Shown here: positions 1 to 12,380 of the stretch, one piece after another | Layout: every line of letters begins with the position of its first letter | How positions within the stretch are numbered: the stretch's first letter is position 1 | Source: Paralvinella palmiformis | Lineage: Eukaryota; Annelida; Polychaeta; Terebellida; Alvinellidae | Direction of reading: 5' to 3' | DNA: 64,000 bases | NCBI GenBank assembly: GCA_025642065.1 | Contig: JAODUP010000326.1 | Location: forward strand, 434,001 to 498,000 | Made by a program: the position numbers and the translations under genes | The notes under the pieces: generated by a model | What the model was told of the DNA's origin: nothing | What the model saw: only the letters and a program-made list of their open reading frames with translations | Database searches by the model: none

Positions 1-13
1 GCTTAATACTTAC

Positions 14-1658
14 TGTCTCTGGACTTTATCAAAGCTGCCACAGTCTTCTTGATGCAGCGTATCTTGCCAGATGGCGTTCTGTGCAGTGTGAAGTTGGACA
101 GCTCTTTTCTAGCCAATGGGACATTTTGGCTATAAAAGAAAAAAATCAATCTACCAGATTAGGGTACCCACAGGATTCTCCCTGTCTTATTTAAAAAATT
201 TCTCTGTGTATTGTGTGCAAATATTATATGTTGAATGAACGTCTATTAGTAATGCGGCCTCCATCCATCCGTAATGCTATAAAATTGGAACATGATTTCT
301 CTGTATTTTTCAAATTCCCTGTGTTAAATTCAATGTCATTTACCCTGTTTTCCCTGTGCTGTGGGCACCCTGCAGATGTTTATAAGAAAGGTGAAGGTAA
401 CATAAAAACGTGTATTCCAGATTCTTGTAAAACAATAACAATCACCCTTTTGAATTAAAAATAACATTATTTATTTACCACACTAAAATCATCCCCAGAA
501 AAGACATTTAAAACAAGGGCCTAAACAGATTATCACGTGTAACATTAATATTTCTCATTACAGCAAGACCTCAGACCAGATTTTTGAATCTGCAAAATCC
601 ACTTCCTTCTATTTATATTTCACGCCATCCGATAATATAAAGTGAAATTTAAACTGTATTTAGTACCTAAATTTTATGACGTGCAGGTATTTTGTATGAA
701 TAATTAAATTTTGTGCTTCAGTGTAAAAACAATTTTGATCCAGCCGATACGGCGAAAATAAATTTGTGTTCACAGGAAGAATATCTTGCTCATTAAGTGG
801 ATGGAGAGCTGTAAGTGCCCTTGGATGACTAAAGAGAAGTAAAAGAAAGTTTTATAGGTCCACTGATCTATATACAACCGTTTTCAAAAGTTGTTGCATA
901 TCACCATTTTTTTAATGCATGCGACCCACATTTGTTTGCTGGCCATATTTAGTGGAGTATCAAAATCAGCCGAGGAACTAATGCAACAATGCTAACAGAA
1001 ATTAAGTGAATATGAGAGTGAGTGGGTGAGTGAGTCAGAAGGGTTTAAAATATATCAGCTCAGAAAGGTTCATTTAGTATAATTTACTTTCTCCCTGTAA
1101 ACAACACACAGCAGGATATGATAGGCTAGTTCTAAATCACAAATCGACAGACTGGCTGACACTAAACACACACTAACATAAAAACACCCTGTATATTACA
1201 GACAATTTGAGGAGTTCCTCATGTAACCACTTAAGCGACAAATACTCTCAACAATAGCTAAGCCACATAAGCCACATTTTTGCTAGTACTAGGTGGATAC
1301 TGAGCATTAGGTTAAAAATGGCTAAAGACTGGTAAGACATGTTTGGCATAAAAATCATTTAAACAAGATAAATGACTGAAGATAGCTCACTGATAGGTGA
1401 TCCAGATGGATGCCCTTGAGGTCTACAAACTTTGCTATCAGACACCAATGTTGTGCAGAACTTACCAGAACTCGATACGGACACCAAGATGCTGTAGTTG
1501 GATGTGTGACAGGTTCCTGGTTATCTTGTTCAAACGAGCATCTTTCATTGCCAAACATGTACACAATACTGGAAACAATTTCTTGTGTATGCTGTACATG
1601 AGATGATTCTGTGTGAAATAAAGCACTCAACTAGTGTATATGTAAATCATTGAAAAGG

Positions 1659-1698
<40 letters not shown>

Positions 1699-1833
1699 CA
1701 TGCACACACACAAACACAGAGAGAGAATAAAGTTTAGGATCTAATTCCATCCTTACTACAATCTTATTAACATCTGATTACTTTTAGACATAGTAAGTTC
1801 CTTACTAAAATATATACTAACACCTGTGTCAGG

Positions 1834-1871
<38 letters not shown>

Positions 1872-4800
1872 CCACACAATCCACCATCATTTTGTAGTTT
1901 ATATACTAATTTCATAATAACCAAAAACATTACATCAACAAAACTTAAACACTTAAATCCAATCACTACAGTTTAATCACTTCTGCAAAAATACAGACAC
2001 AATAGAGTGATTTCTAAAAGCTTACAAAGTCAGTACCACAAATACTGTCAGAAAATAATAAACATTACATACCTCTATAGCAAGTCGTATGTTATCTTCA
2101 AATGCTTGGTCACACCGCTGTAGTTCTTTCTGAAAGTATGATTAACAACAAATATCACAGGCCTGACAAACAGCTAAATAGGCAAAATAAGTCTCCCAAA
2201 CAAAACATCATAATATCACTATCAGTGACATTATATAAACAGGATGTTTATATAAACTTACAGTATGGGGATCTTTCATCAATATATCCAGTGCTTTGTT
2301 AAAATGACTTACTGAGATATCCTGAAATTAATATAAGACAGTGCAATAAAATATACTGGTGTATAATTGACTTGCGCAATAAAATTATACTGATATAGAA
2401 AACGATAAAAAATATTCATGATCATATACACAAATTGTTGGCAATAATTATAATTTCATTGCTGACTGTCTGAAAGCAGTAACTGTTTGACCTATACAAG
2501 GTTGTTTATTAATAAATATGATCTTTGCTTAAAGAAAGCCCTTTTACAAACTGATTTTATATTCTTTAAATGAGGCACTAAATATGAAATTAAATAATTA
2601 ACTGAAATAAACACATAATTCATATTTATCTATCCTTATTATTCTGACACTGTTGAGTTAACTAAAAACAAATTGTTTCTTACAGGTTATGAGTTTAATC
2701 ATGTTCTTCTTAAAAGTGGCAGTGGTGGTATTAGCAGATTGGTCTAAATACTCAGATAACCTAACTATTATACCATATGGTGTTATAATAACTGGTGACT
2801 TAAATTTCCATGTGGATAATAACTCTGATGTTGAAGCTCAGAGGTTTTGCCATATATTGGATTCCCATGATTGACTGATGTTGTCATTCATAAAGGAGGC
2901 GACACACAAGACTCAAGATGTTTCACAGAAATCATGTGACTTAGATCAATTGCCTACTTGGCTGTTGAAAAAATGAGTGGATCAACATCTGTCACTGATA
3001 ACAGCCATTATAAATAAGTCAATGGGTGAATCAGTGATGCCGCTGGAAGTTTCATTTTTATATCAATGAAACTCAGGTCTACACGACTTTAAAGCCATAG
3101 GACAAATGGGATGATAGTTTATCTTCAACCGGAGCTCGTATTGCAAACATAAATATCTGGATTAATAACAATAAGCTGAAATTGAACAAGGATAAGACTG
3201 AATTCATAATTTCCTTTCATCCAAGCAACATGTAAAGAAAACTGAGCGTCTTCGCATCAAGATAGAATCCTGCTATATAAAGTCTTCAATGTCTGTGAGA
3301 AATCTAGGGATTATATTAGATAATACCCTAGGAATGGAGAAGCAGGTGAACTCTATATGTAAGACTTTTTGAAATCAAACATATTTGTGATGCATAAATA
3401 ATGAGACACTCAAAACAATAGTCCAAGTCCTCATTATTTCTCAACTGGACTATGACAATCCATTGTTACGTAACACCCTTCTCTCCGCCAAACAGCCTAC
3501 AGCGAGTGTGAAACCGTGCTGCACGTCTACTCCGGTAACGCTCACTCAAAAAGGGAATACACAGAGTTATTCCTAGGACCGCTTTTGGGTCCGAATTTCT
3601 TTTTGGCTAAGCAACCACACAAATAGACAATTAATTCATCGGAAATGATTCACAAATCATTTCATTTTTGGCTGATCAAATGTCCCATGGTATCTCGAAA
3701 AGTCCCATGAAATCTAGACCTAATGGGCCAACTGACACATGTAGTCCAAATCCAAGGAATAACTCTGAATATAAAACAGTGGTTTTGTTTCAGCTGCGCC
3801 GGCTTCCTGCATGCTTTAGATCGCTATGCAAGATCCTGTATCACGCATCCAAAGTACTGAGTAGAACCGCACCACTGTATCTAACTGATCTTATCCAAAA
3901 GTACATATTGGTGAAACTGCTGTGATCCAAGTCTTCTTCACCTTTCAAGGCAATCCACAGCCCAAAATGGTATGGAAAGGAATCTTTTCCAGCACCATGC
4001 ATCTCTCAGGGTGTGGAATAAGTTGTCTGATCATATTACACTTGCAGCAAGTAAATAAATATTTCGCAAAGTTCTTAAGCCCCACTTACTTAAATTAGCC
4101 TATTTATAATATTTATATACCAGCATATTTATGTCTAAAATGTGTTCATGCTATGTGAGTCAGAACGTGCTTTAATTCTCTTTTCTACGCAAAGCACCTT
4201 ATAAGAACTCGCATTAATTAAAGCACTATATAAAACATTATTACTTTCACATAGTATTAATAGCACGTTTATGTTTGAAACATATCTGATGGTTGAGTAC
4301 AGAAACAGTACCATTTGTTCAGACCCATCATTCAGGTATAGTGAATTAGGAGTCTCTGTTGTCGACTCCATGTTTCTTTAATGGATATAATCCCACAAGA
4401 ACAGGTAACACGCCGCCACAGGAGAACAGAGTTTCTTTAGTACTTCCAGGTACTCATTTACTGCAGTTTGACAGCAAGACTCAAGCCTGTAATTTTCTGT
4501 TATTTGTGACGAGCAATAATCCACTTGCCCACCTCCAAAACGCATAAGCCCTTGATCCATCAACCCATTAATGACTGTCGTACAAAACAAAACGTACTAC
4601 TACGACTTAAGATTAATTTTAAGAGTCAATAAAGAGGAGCCAGTGTCTGATATTTTTGAATGATTTACACATATCCATAAAAGATATAAAATAACAAATT
4701 AGCAATATGTATATAAATAATGCAGTAGCCTTCATGTAATATACCACCATCATAATATAACTATTCTTTAATGGACACAGTAAGTTATCTTCCAGTTATT

Positions 4801-5653
4801 TCCAGTGTGAACAAATAATCCTGAATCAACTCATTTTGGCTATAAAAGAAAAATCAATCTACCAGATTAGGGTACCCACAGGATTTTCCCCGTCTTATTT
4901 TTAAAAAAAACCTCTGTGTATTGTGTGCAAATATTATATGTTGAATGAACGTCTATTAGTAATGCGGCCTCCATCCATCCGTAATGCTATAAAATTGGAA
5001 CATGATTTCTCTGTATTTTTCAAAATTCCCTGTGTTTTCCCTACAGGGAAAATTTTTATGTCATTTACCCTGTTCTGTGGGTACCCTGCAGATGTTTATA
5101 AGAAAGGTGAAGGTAACACAAAAACGTGTATTCCAGATTCTTGTAAAGCAATAACAATCACCCTTTTGAATTAAAAATAACATTATTTATTTACCAGACT
5201 AAAATCATCCCCAGAAAAGACATTTAAAATGAGGGCCTAAACAGATTATCACGTGTAACATTAATATTTCTCATTACAGCAAGACCTCAGACCAGATTTC
5301 TGAATCTGCAAAATCCACTTCCTTCTATCAAATAATCCTGAATCAACTCATTTTGTCCATTAAATGAAGACATCAACAAACTTGAAAGTACACACCATTT
5401 TCATATAATGTGGTGGATCTTTTTACAGTAAAATCATACCTGTGGTTCATAATCGGTTGATGCAATGCTCACCTGTATGTGCTTCAGATTAGGATTTGAC
5501 ACCTGTTCAAGAGCCTTTTGGAATTCACTGAGCATGTTTGCCAGCAACTTTCTGGTCTTAGGTTTGGCTAAAGACAAATAAATCATAAATACTATAACAG
5601 AATGAACTGCCAATTAAATGACTGAACTTTAATACACACACACACACACACGC

Positions 5654-5686
<33 letters not shown>

Positions 5687-8600
5687 TACAATATTATTAT
5701 TATTTAAAAAAAATCAATTTAATAAATATATAAAATCATGAAAATCTTAACAGGCTTATAGGACTTATGAAAAAACTGTCATTCACACCTCATTTATTAA
5801 AAGTAAAAGACACTAGTTTTCAAATAAATAAATGGGTAAATAAAGAATTGGCCAAAATTTTAAAAGACTAATTCCAAGCGGTTTATTACTTATCAATAAT
5901 ATTAATACAAAAAGATATATCATCATAGAAAAACATTCGTTTCTTGTTTTACTGATCCTGTCAGAGAACCTTCTGGTAAAGTCTGAAAAAGTTTGCCAAA
6001 ATATGAAAGAGGAGAGAAAAATATTGTTATCAAAATAATACATCAACAGTTCTGTGAGTCTTAATCATGGGATCAAAACGGTACAAGTTATATTTACCTG
6101 CTGTTCCCCACAGCAAATTAGCATATTCCTCAGCACTGTGACGACATAAACTATACAGGGCAGGATCTTTATCATCATCAACCACATCTGGAAATAATAC
6201 TGCATAATAAATCAATGAACAATTAGCCACATTTGAGCGATAGACTTAATATCACAACAACTCACTGCCATAATGATAAATACATTATTTATTACACATT
6301 CAATACAACCTTATACACGTTATCGCATATGTCAGCTAGATATTGTCTTACTTCATCAGATTTCTGTATGCCACCGTTATAATGCAACTCGGGTACAGGC
6401 AAATCAAAACAAGGAAGAAAACAAGGAAGAAACCCACCACATCTCCTAGAGAAGCTGATGAGACACACACTTGGTCAATCACAGTATCCATATTAATTTA
6501 CTGTCCCTCTTTACTGAAGTCTGTAAACCCAAGAAGTCATTTGCGCAGAGTTGTTTGATTTAAATCAATGGTTAAATCACACCAAAAAATCAGCAAAATC
6601 CTTTTTTTTAAATTAAATTGTTTTATGTTTTATTGCTTTTGTAATTAAACTGCTTTTTATTATCGCATTTATTTTTGTTGATTATTTTGTAAACACACAT
6701 TTATCAATTAACCTGCAGTAGAAAAATGAACTGTTATTTAAGATCAATTGTTACGTATGCTAGATAATTATTGTGCAGAGGGTTTGACTTAGAAAAATAT
6801 CACACTGGAAATCTCCATAGTTAACAGCAGGGACAGCTCTAAATGGGTCCATGTTTTGATGGCATTATCTCACTCAAAAAGTTATCATATCGGACATTTT
6901 CTAAGTGAATATCTTCTCCATCAATAAGTGTTATTATTGAAGATTTATCTACAGAGTTTTTGCAAGCATAAAACTTTGAAAAACATGGATCAAATGCCTC
7001 ATTTTGTTTATACATGAAGGAAGTCCACATATCTGGTGGCCATTGTACACAGTGGTACAGGCACTGACTGTTTTTGTAGGCTGATGCTGACTGGCCACAA
7101 GCCATAGGCACTATTTGTAACACAAAGATCTTGGATTGCTCGTGTCAAGGAAAAAATGTATAGATAGCCATATATTCCAACCCAAATTATATGGAAAATA
7201 ATGAATGTTATCATATTTCAAACGAAACTGACAGCTGATTGAATGAAAATGGTGAAAACGTGTTGTGATGGGTCCTGAGAGGTGCCATATTGTGGGATCA
7301 CAAACATAGATTTGAGATAGAGGTGTTACAAAATGTTGATTTGTACAATAATGAATTTAGTATTTCACTTTAGCTGAACTGGGATAAGATTCACGAATGA
7401 TAGTACAATAAGTTTGTCACTTATCATGATTATTGGTGATCTTAGGAGAAATGATCGTACTTGTGGAGATGTTTGTCTGAGGAATGGTTGCAATCCCACT
7501 TATTCCTATCGTACGTGGAAATCTGGATAACATTTTCTAACTCAATCTTTTCCATGGATTCTATAAAAAAACAGGCTCAGTACGAAATGATTTATTGCCC
7601 TAAATCTATGGTTGGGATGCTCTTGGGAGATCAACACAACAGAAGGTGCCAAGTGAAGCCATGCTGACACAATGTGATAAATCTAATAAATTTGGGGATG
7701 ATCCACCACGTGAAGTCACATCTTTTCTATGCATTTAGGGGTTCATTGAGTTCATAGATTCCTGACTCTGCAACTATTGAGACTACAGTATTAAGTAATT
7801 TACAGCTGGTAATTTATCAGTATATATTGATAGCTGTCAACTTCACAATGTCTGGCGAAAAAAAGATTATAGGTGGTTAAACTTTGATAAGATTAAAGTT
7901 GTGGAGAAAGCAGTAGGTAGGGTAAAGTGCAAGAAATGTGGCAAAGAAATGCAAAGATTTGTCACCAGAATAAAAATATTTAAATTTAAAAAGTTTAAAA
8001 TCAGATTAAAATAGTTTTAATCAGATTTTTTAAATTGTTTTAAAAATCACGATTTGAAAAGAGTACTTCAGTCTTGACACTGGTCATACCTAGGACACAT
8101 AGCTGAGGGATGCCTGCCAAGGGAAACAAATCCCATAAACACAGGCAGGTTTGTAGAATTCATTTTTGTTAATAAGTATGGTCATTGCAATCAGTTACAC
8201 GCACAGAAACCAAGATACAGAAATGTATTCAGACTGGAACATTTGTTAAAGATATTTTGATATAACAAGATGGAATGAGCATGTTTTGATTATATCAAAT
8301 TATCAACACTGTAATCCAGAACACAAATTTGTCTAACTATTAGTAATCATCAAAGAATCAAATCTGGAGACAGAATGCAATAATATGACATAACTTAACA
8401 GAACCTCAAACATGAGGTGAAGGTGTATAACAGGTTTGTGTTGGTTCATAACCAAAGTTAATTATGGGGGAAATGTTGGTGATAAATGTTGTCATCAAGT
8501 TAACAAGTGGCGATATTCCTTAGATTTTATGGTTTAAAAAAAAACACATTATTGTATGTCTACAGGACTCACCACAACTGCCCTCGAGTGGTTGATTTAT

Positions 8601-11600
8601 ACACAACACTCTGTAGCTCTCCTCTCTCTTGTTGAAGAATGTCTCCTCAAATAGTATTGAAATCTGTGTTTAGAGAGAAATTCAACTGTAATACATGTTC
8701 TTGGAAATTAAGAGAGAAAAGGCTTGGTATCTGCAGTCTATTTATATCCATATAACTAATCATCTGCAAGGTAGCACTATATACTCTGCCACAGGCTGAC
8801 AAATAGCTTCAATAATTATATCCTTAACCTCCAAACATACACTATTGTGTAGCAGATAAGCTTTATGTGAAGTAAGATCACCTTTAGTTTCAGACAACAA
8901 CAAAAAAATGCCATTATTAATGCCAATGAGCAATTTGCAAAACAGACTTATTAATAGAATGTTAATATACCAAATATGCAAAGTCTAGACTTTAAAAGTC
9001 TGCAAATTTATGTCTTTGTTTGTCTCATCTTATACACGCATATACAAATATAGTTCAATTTATACGTGTATCCTGGAAAATGTGACTGAAAACATTTCAT
9101 CTACTGGCGGCAGTTTGTAGATGACATTATAATTACCTCTCTGTTGTGTGAAAAACCATGATCAGTTGTGATAACATTGTTATTAATGAGCACCATCTGT
9201 GGAGAAAAATTAAAATTATTATCACATTAGAAACACTGAAAACAAATAGCCTCATAAGAGTTCAGAAAAGGTGGTATAGATAGGTATCAATTTCAGGGCT
9301 AAGAATGTACAAGAATCAATGTTGATTCTTGTAAATCGATTTTGTCATAATCCACTGATATTCACATTACGTTCCAGCTTTAAAAAATATCCTTAATTAT
9401 TAGTGTGTCAAAACTAATTTCTGTATTGCCGTATCTATTTGACCATGTGCCAAAATTGTAACCTTGAATTTTTATTACTGCTAGCTAACCTTTTTATTGA
9501 CCGTTTTATATGCATGGTAACTATCAGGTTCCGTAATAAGGATATGACTCTCAAAGTCCGCCTCAGTCAGCTCAGTATCACTTAGGCTACCCAATCGAGG
9601 TACGCATATCTGTAATAAGAAATTAAAAACACATTGCAGTGAGATAAAATATAACTCTTATGGGGCTTTAATATCAACAGGCATATTACCAGATTTTATA
9701 AATATGATTAATAATTAGGCTATCCAGACTCCTTTGTCAACAGGTTTGGGTTTTTCCGGAAGAAACTGGAAGATACAGGCTAACTTATTCCTGCAGGAAT
9801 TTTTGCTATAAAATCGAGTCCAATATTTAGAGGTTCACATGTACACATTTAATAACTGCAGGACCATCAAATAATTTCATTTAGCTGCATAACAAGATAT
9901 GTAATATGACCAGTTTGTTGTCGCAAAGAACACTGCTTCTGACAGTAAATTCGTAGGTAGACTTTTCATAATTGGTAATCATCTTCAGTATTCTTTAAAC
10001 CATATACACGATTATTAAAATGTTTGGCTAAAATGCCATAAAGTATATAAATTTCACTATCAAAAATAAAATATTTACACGAGGCTGGTAATTGGCTTAA
10101 TAGTCTATAAACATCATCAATTAGTATTCAACCATTTTGCTTTAATTAACATAATTTGACTTATCGAAATACATGTCTCAGTAAAGCTCCTTCAGCTAAC
10201 TATCCATCAATCCATAATTAATGCCTCAATATACTTGAGCTGTAACTTAAATCATTTTTTTTTTGGGGGGGGTTATTGGCCAGTGTTATTTCAGTGTCAA
10301 GAAATCCACTCATCAAGAGAATTATTTTAGTGTGTTAGCAGCCATCTAGTCTCTAGATCTAGTCTAGATGCAAATGGACATCAATTGTCATTTTTATTTA
10401 AACTCATGCAGTAAAAATAGAAGTGAAACAAGTTGATGATAATTATACATGGCTTTATAATGAAAATCAATATTTATATGTAGAATTATCTGATTTTTGT
10501 AATTATGAATAAATGTTGTTGGACTCAGTAGCACATTTCATGACTTTCATTTCGATGGCAGCATCGGTAACAAGATAACTCGTACCCAAGAGCGTTATAT
10601 CTCATTGGTTTGGCGGTATAGACATTAGGGTGCCCCTCATATATATATTTTGCCTGGGCATATTTATACTAATAATTGGATAATTACTGATTAAATTATT
10701 TATTTTCAATAGAGAGTTAGTTACTAACTGACCACATCTACTGGTAATTTACATTGTCTTGGTTATTGCCGTGTTAGTGGCCAAAACGTACCATCAAAGG
10801 CTCAGTAGTAATTGACAATATGTCCAGGGTTTGGGTTGATGTACTCCTGTACTCATATTCATTGTACTCAATTTGAAGTACTTGGATGTACACAGTACTC
10901 ATAACAGGAAGTACTCAGTACTTGTACTTTCACCATAAACAGAATATTGTTTTCAGTTTATTTCCATTTGTCTTTATAGCCATTTTCCTCCCAAAATGAA
11001 TTTAGAATTATGTCCATAGAAATTGGTCAGTCATCATTTTAAACCAGAATCCCTGTAGATTAGGTCACTTTTATTTGAAACATAAAGTATGAATGTTATG
11101 CCATGTATTAACATTAATATGAACTTAACTAAAACTACTACTGTCATTATGCACATCTTTGTGACATAATTATTACGCAATTTCAGTGTATCTGAATGCT
11201 AGTGACTGCCTTTTGAAAAGATTGATGTTCATCAGCTGCTGCAATAGTACCTGAATTAACTGTTTATATTAAATGCATTTTTATGGACATTATTATTATA
11301 GTTATATGTATGTTTGGTACCTTAGACATAAGCGTGACACTTTATTCTTTTCATTTAACCATGTTCAACGTGTTATGCAGGCTGCATAAGATATTGAACA
11401 TGGTTAAATAAAAATAAAAACTGAAATATATGTTCGTTGCTGTTAATTAAATAATTTTACTTGAGGGATGATCTAATGTCATTGATATCTTTGTCTAAAA
11501 TGTATTAAACCAGCTACTGTATGTATCTATGTAGATCTAGATCCAACACCTCCTACGTGTCAACATGAACTGTCAATATGTACCATTATGAAATAGCAAA

Positions 11601-12244
11601 CTTCAAATAAATTAGTGGTCCCCTCATTCACATTACATAGTAGTTATGTTTGAGTAAATGTGATTAAAAATGTACCTGTACTTGTTCAATTACTTTGAAA
11701 TGTACTTGTACTTGAGTACATTGATAAAATAAGTACTCATACTTGTACTCGTACTCGAGTACTTTCCCATGTACTCGGCCCCAACCCTGAATATGTCTAA
11801 ATATTTCTAAGTCACTGACTTCATATGCCGTTCACTGAATGTTTAATCAAGCCGTTAATTTAAGTTTGAGGTCTTACGTATGTGCTAACAGTATGTGTAA
11901 ATGATCGTTATAATTAGCCTTGATCTGTTGACAGTATACAAAACACATTGGTACGAATAATGAAAACAAAACTGTTTCCTGCATTCAAAAATTCAGATCT
12001 TTAGGTTAGCTTATTGGATGGTACTACCATAAATGATGATATTTTAGGTCTAAATAATGACCTTGGCTTAATGGCCAGGACCTAGGGTATCTAACGAGTA
12101 AATGTAAACCGGTAGAAACTTCATCTAATCTATACTCACAATCCACCTGGCATCAGTGGCCTTTTCAAAAAGTGAACTATGTTTGGAGATAAGACAACAG
12201 TAGAATGGATTCTGTGTGAGATTTTCATCGTATTGTTGATCCAT
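14..12244 (-). CDS. ANKRD27: ANKRD27 (VARP), N-terminal part, 10 coding exons, continues past left edge
   Basis: Coding exons in transcript order: 12140-12244, 9490-9609, 9137-9196, 8573-8663, 6098-6187, 5440-5567, 2262-2321, 2073-2129, 1466-1608, 14-129. All have AG acceptors and GT donors and consistent phases, giving about 323 codons. The start is MDQQYDENLTQNPFY, like the family N-terminus, and an in-frame TAG lies upstream of the ATG. Further family matches: FESHILI, then ISILFEETFFNKREES followed by RVLCINQPLE, then LNKITRNLSHIQ and VPLARKELSNFTLH. The family protein is an endosomal adaptor with a VPS9 Rab21 GEF domain and ankyrin repeats that binds VAMP7; those domains should lie left of the window. 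Exon 6 has two in-phase donors. The gene is divergent from VPS4. I assigned the family by remembered similarity to the vertebrate protein, not by a search. Confidence 0.9.
129..612. repeat. Source-like copy of a 484-bp duplicated intron segment
   Basis: This stretch is nearly identical to 4839-5328. Its left end coincides with the splice acceptor of the ANKRD27 exon at 14-129, so it covers the 3' end of the preceding intron, including the polypyrimidine tract, but only 1 bp of exon. No flanking direct repeat is seen here. A small open frame inside it (213-458) recurs in the other copy and has no codon logic; it is not a gene. Confidence 0.85.
1663..1711. repeat. (AC)n microsatellite
   Basis: CA dinucleotide run with a few ATGC interruptions, in an ANKRD27 intron. 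A second CA run lies at 1836-1866. Confidence 0.95.
1836..1866. repeat. (AC)n microsatellite
   Basis: CA dinucleotide run in the same ANKRD27 intron region. Confidence 0.95.
2690..4110 (+). mobile_element. Degenerate CR1/L2-type LINE fragment
   Basis: Translation around 2790-2870 gives GDLNFHVDN and FCHILDSHD, typical of the endonuclease (EEP) domain of CR1/L2-like non-LTR elements. Around 3150-3230 IWINNNKLKLNKDKTEF matches the post-RT region. Around 3780-3910 VLFQLRRLPACFRSLCKIL and APLYLTDLIQKYI match the ORF2 C-terminus. The catalytic RT core is missing, and stops and frameshifts are frequent, so it is a dead internally deleted copy. It lies in the ANKRD27 intron between exons 6 and 7, in the opposite orientation to the gene, and contains the small inverted-repeat element at 3562-3767. 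Confidence 0.8.
3562..3767. mobile_element. Candidate 206-bp MITE inserted in the LINE fragment
   Basis: The ends are 17-bp inverted repeats (CAGAGTTATTCCTAGGA at left, its complement with one mismatch at right, 3751-3767). It interrupts the LINE reading frame before VLFQL. The flanks AATACA and AATATA could be an imperfect target duplication. The superfamily is unclear. Confidence 0.5.
4839..5328. repeat. Second copy of the intron segment, flanked by 27-bp direct repeats
   Basis: This 490-bp copy is in the same orientation as 129-612. It is bounded by exact 27-bp direct repeats at 4812-4838 and 5329-5355 (starting CAAATAATCCTGAATC), which look like a long target-site duplication. The last 7 bases of the left repeat (CATTTTG) also precede the source copy at 122-128, so there is junction microhomology. 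It sits in another intron of the same gene. Confidence 0.85.
5633..5682. repeat. (AC)n(AT)n compound microsatellite
   Basis: CA run passing directly into a TA run inside an ANKRD27 intron. Confidence 0.95.
6547..8066. mobile_element. Probable decayed hAT-like transposon
   Basis: A/T-rich terminal motifs face each other: GTTTGATTTAAATC with TTAAATCAC near 6550-6580, and the complementary AAAATCACGATTTGAAA near 8040-8060. Near 7846, on the plus strand and across frame breaks, MSGEKK is followed by YRWLNFDKIKV and VKCKKCGKEMQ, resembling the Cys-Cys half of a BED-type finger at the N-terminus of a hAT transposase. No target duplication could be matched, and the interior is too decayed to read. 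It lies in an ANKRD27 intron. Confidence 0.4.
10825..11789. mobile_element. Non-autonomous hAT element with 8-bp target duplication
   Basis: This 965-bp element is bounded by perfect 8-bp direct repeats, AATATGTC at 10817-10824 and 11790-11797. The ends are inverted: CAGGGTTTGGG at left and, read inward from the right, CAGGGTTGGGGCCGAGTAC. Both subterminal regions are full of GTACTCGAGTAC-like palindromes, as in hAT subterminal repeats. There is no coding capacity. A near-perfect 57-bp hairpin (11353-11409) sits close to its centre. It is inside ANKRD27 intron 1. Confidence 0.88.
11353..11409. repeat. 57-bp near-perfect palindrome inside the hAT element
   Basis: A 16-bp outer stem (ATTTAACCATGTTCAA with its exact complement at 11394-11409) encloses a 4/4 internal loop and an inner stem TTATGCAG/CTGCATAA around a single G. 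Confidence 0.85.
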
Positions 12245-12318
12245 TGTATAAGCCAGTAGTCTATCTGGGTGGAGAACATGTTTACAATTGTCAACAAAGC
12301 TGTCCTATATGTGTCATA
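12245..12318 (-). other. ANKRD27: ANKRD27 5' UTR portion of the first coding exon
   Basis: A pyrimidine-rich AG acceptor (CTCATTTCAG) lies just upstream of position 12318 on the minus strand, so the ATG exon is probably preceded by a non-coding exon. The stretch is open to an in-frame stop (ATA TAG) before the ATG, which supports the chosen start. The upstream exon and promoter were not located; they should lie between 12.8 and 16 kb. Confidence 0.5.
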
Positions 12319-12380
12319 CTGAAATGAGATAACATTAACACAAAATTATATCAACTAACATAACAGCTAGTGATAAAAAG

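Noticed and set aside
213..458. Small frame recurring at 4923-5174, looking like a gene family of two
   Set aside because: Both are copies of one duplicated intron segment, and the frames diverge by indels without codon preservation.
1397..1606. Plus-strand frames over the ANKRD27 exon at 1466-1608
   Set aside because: Shadows of the real exon; only the minus-strand frame matches the family and has splice sites.
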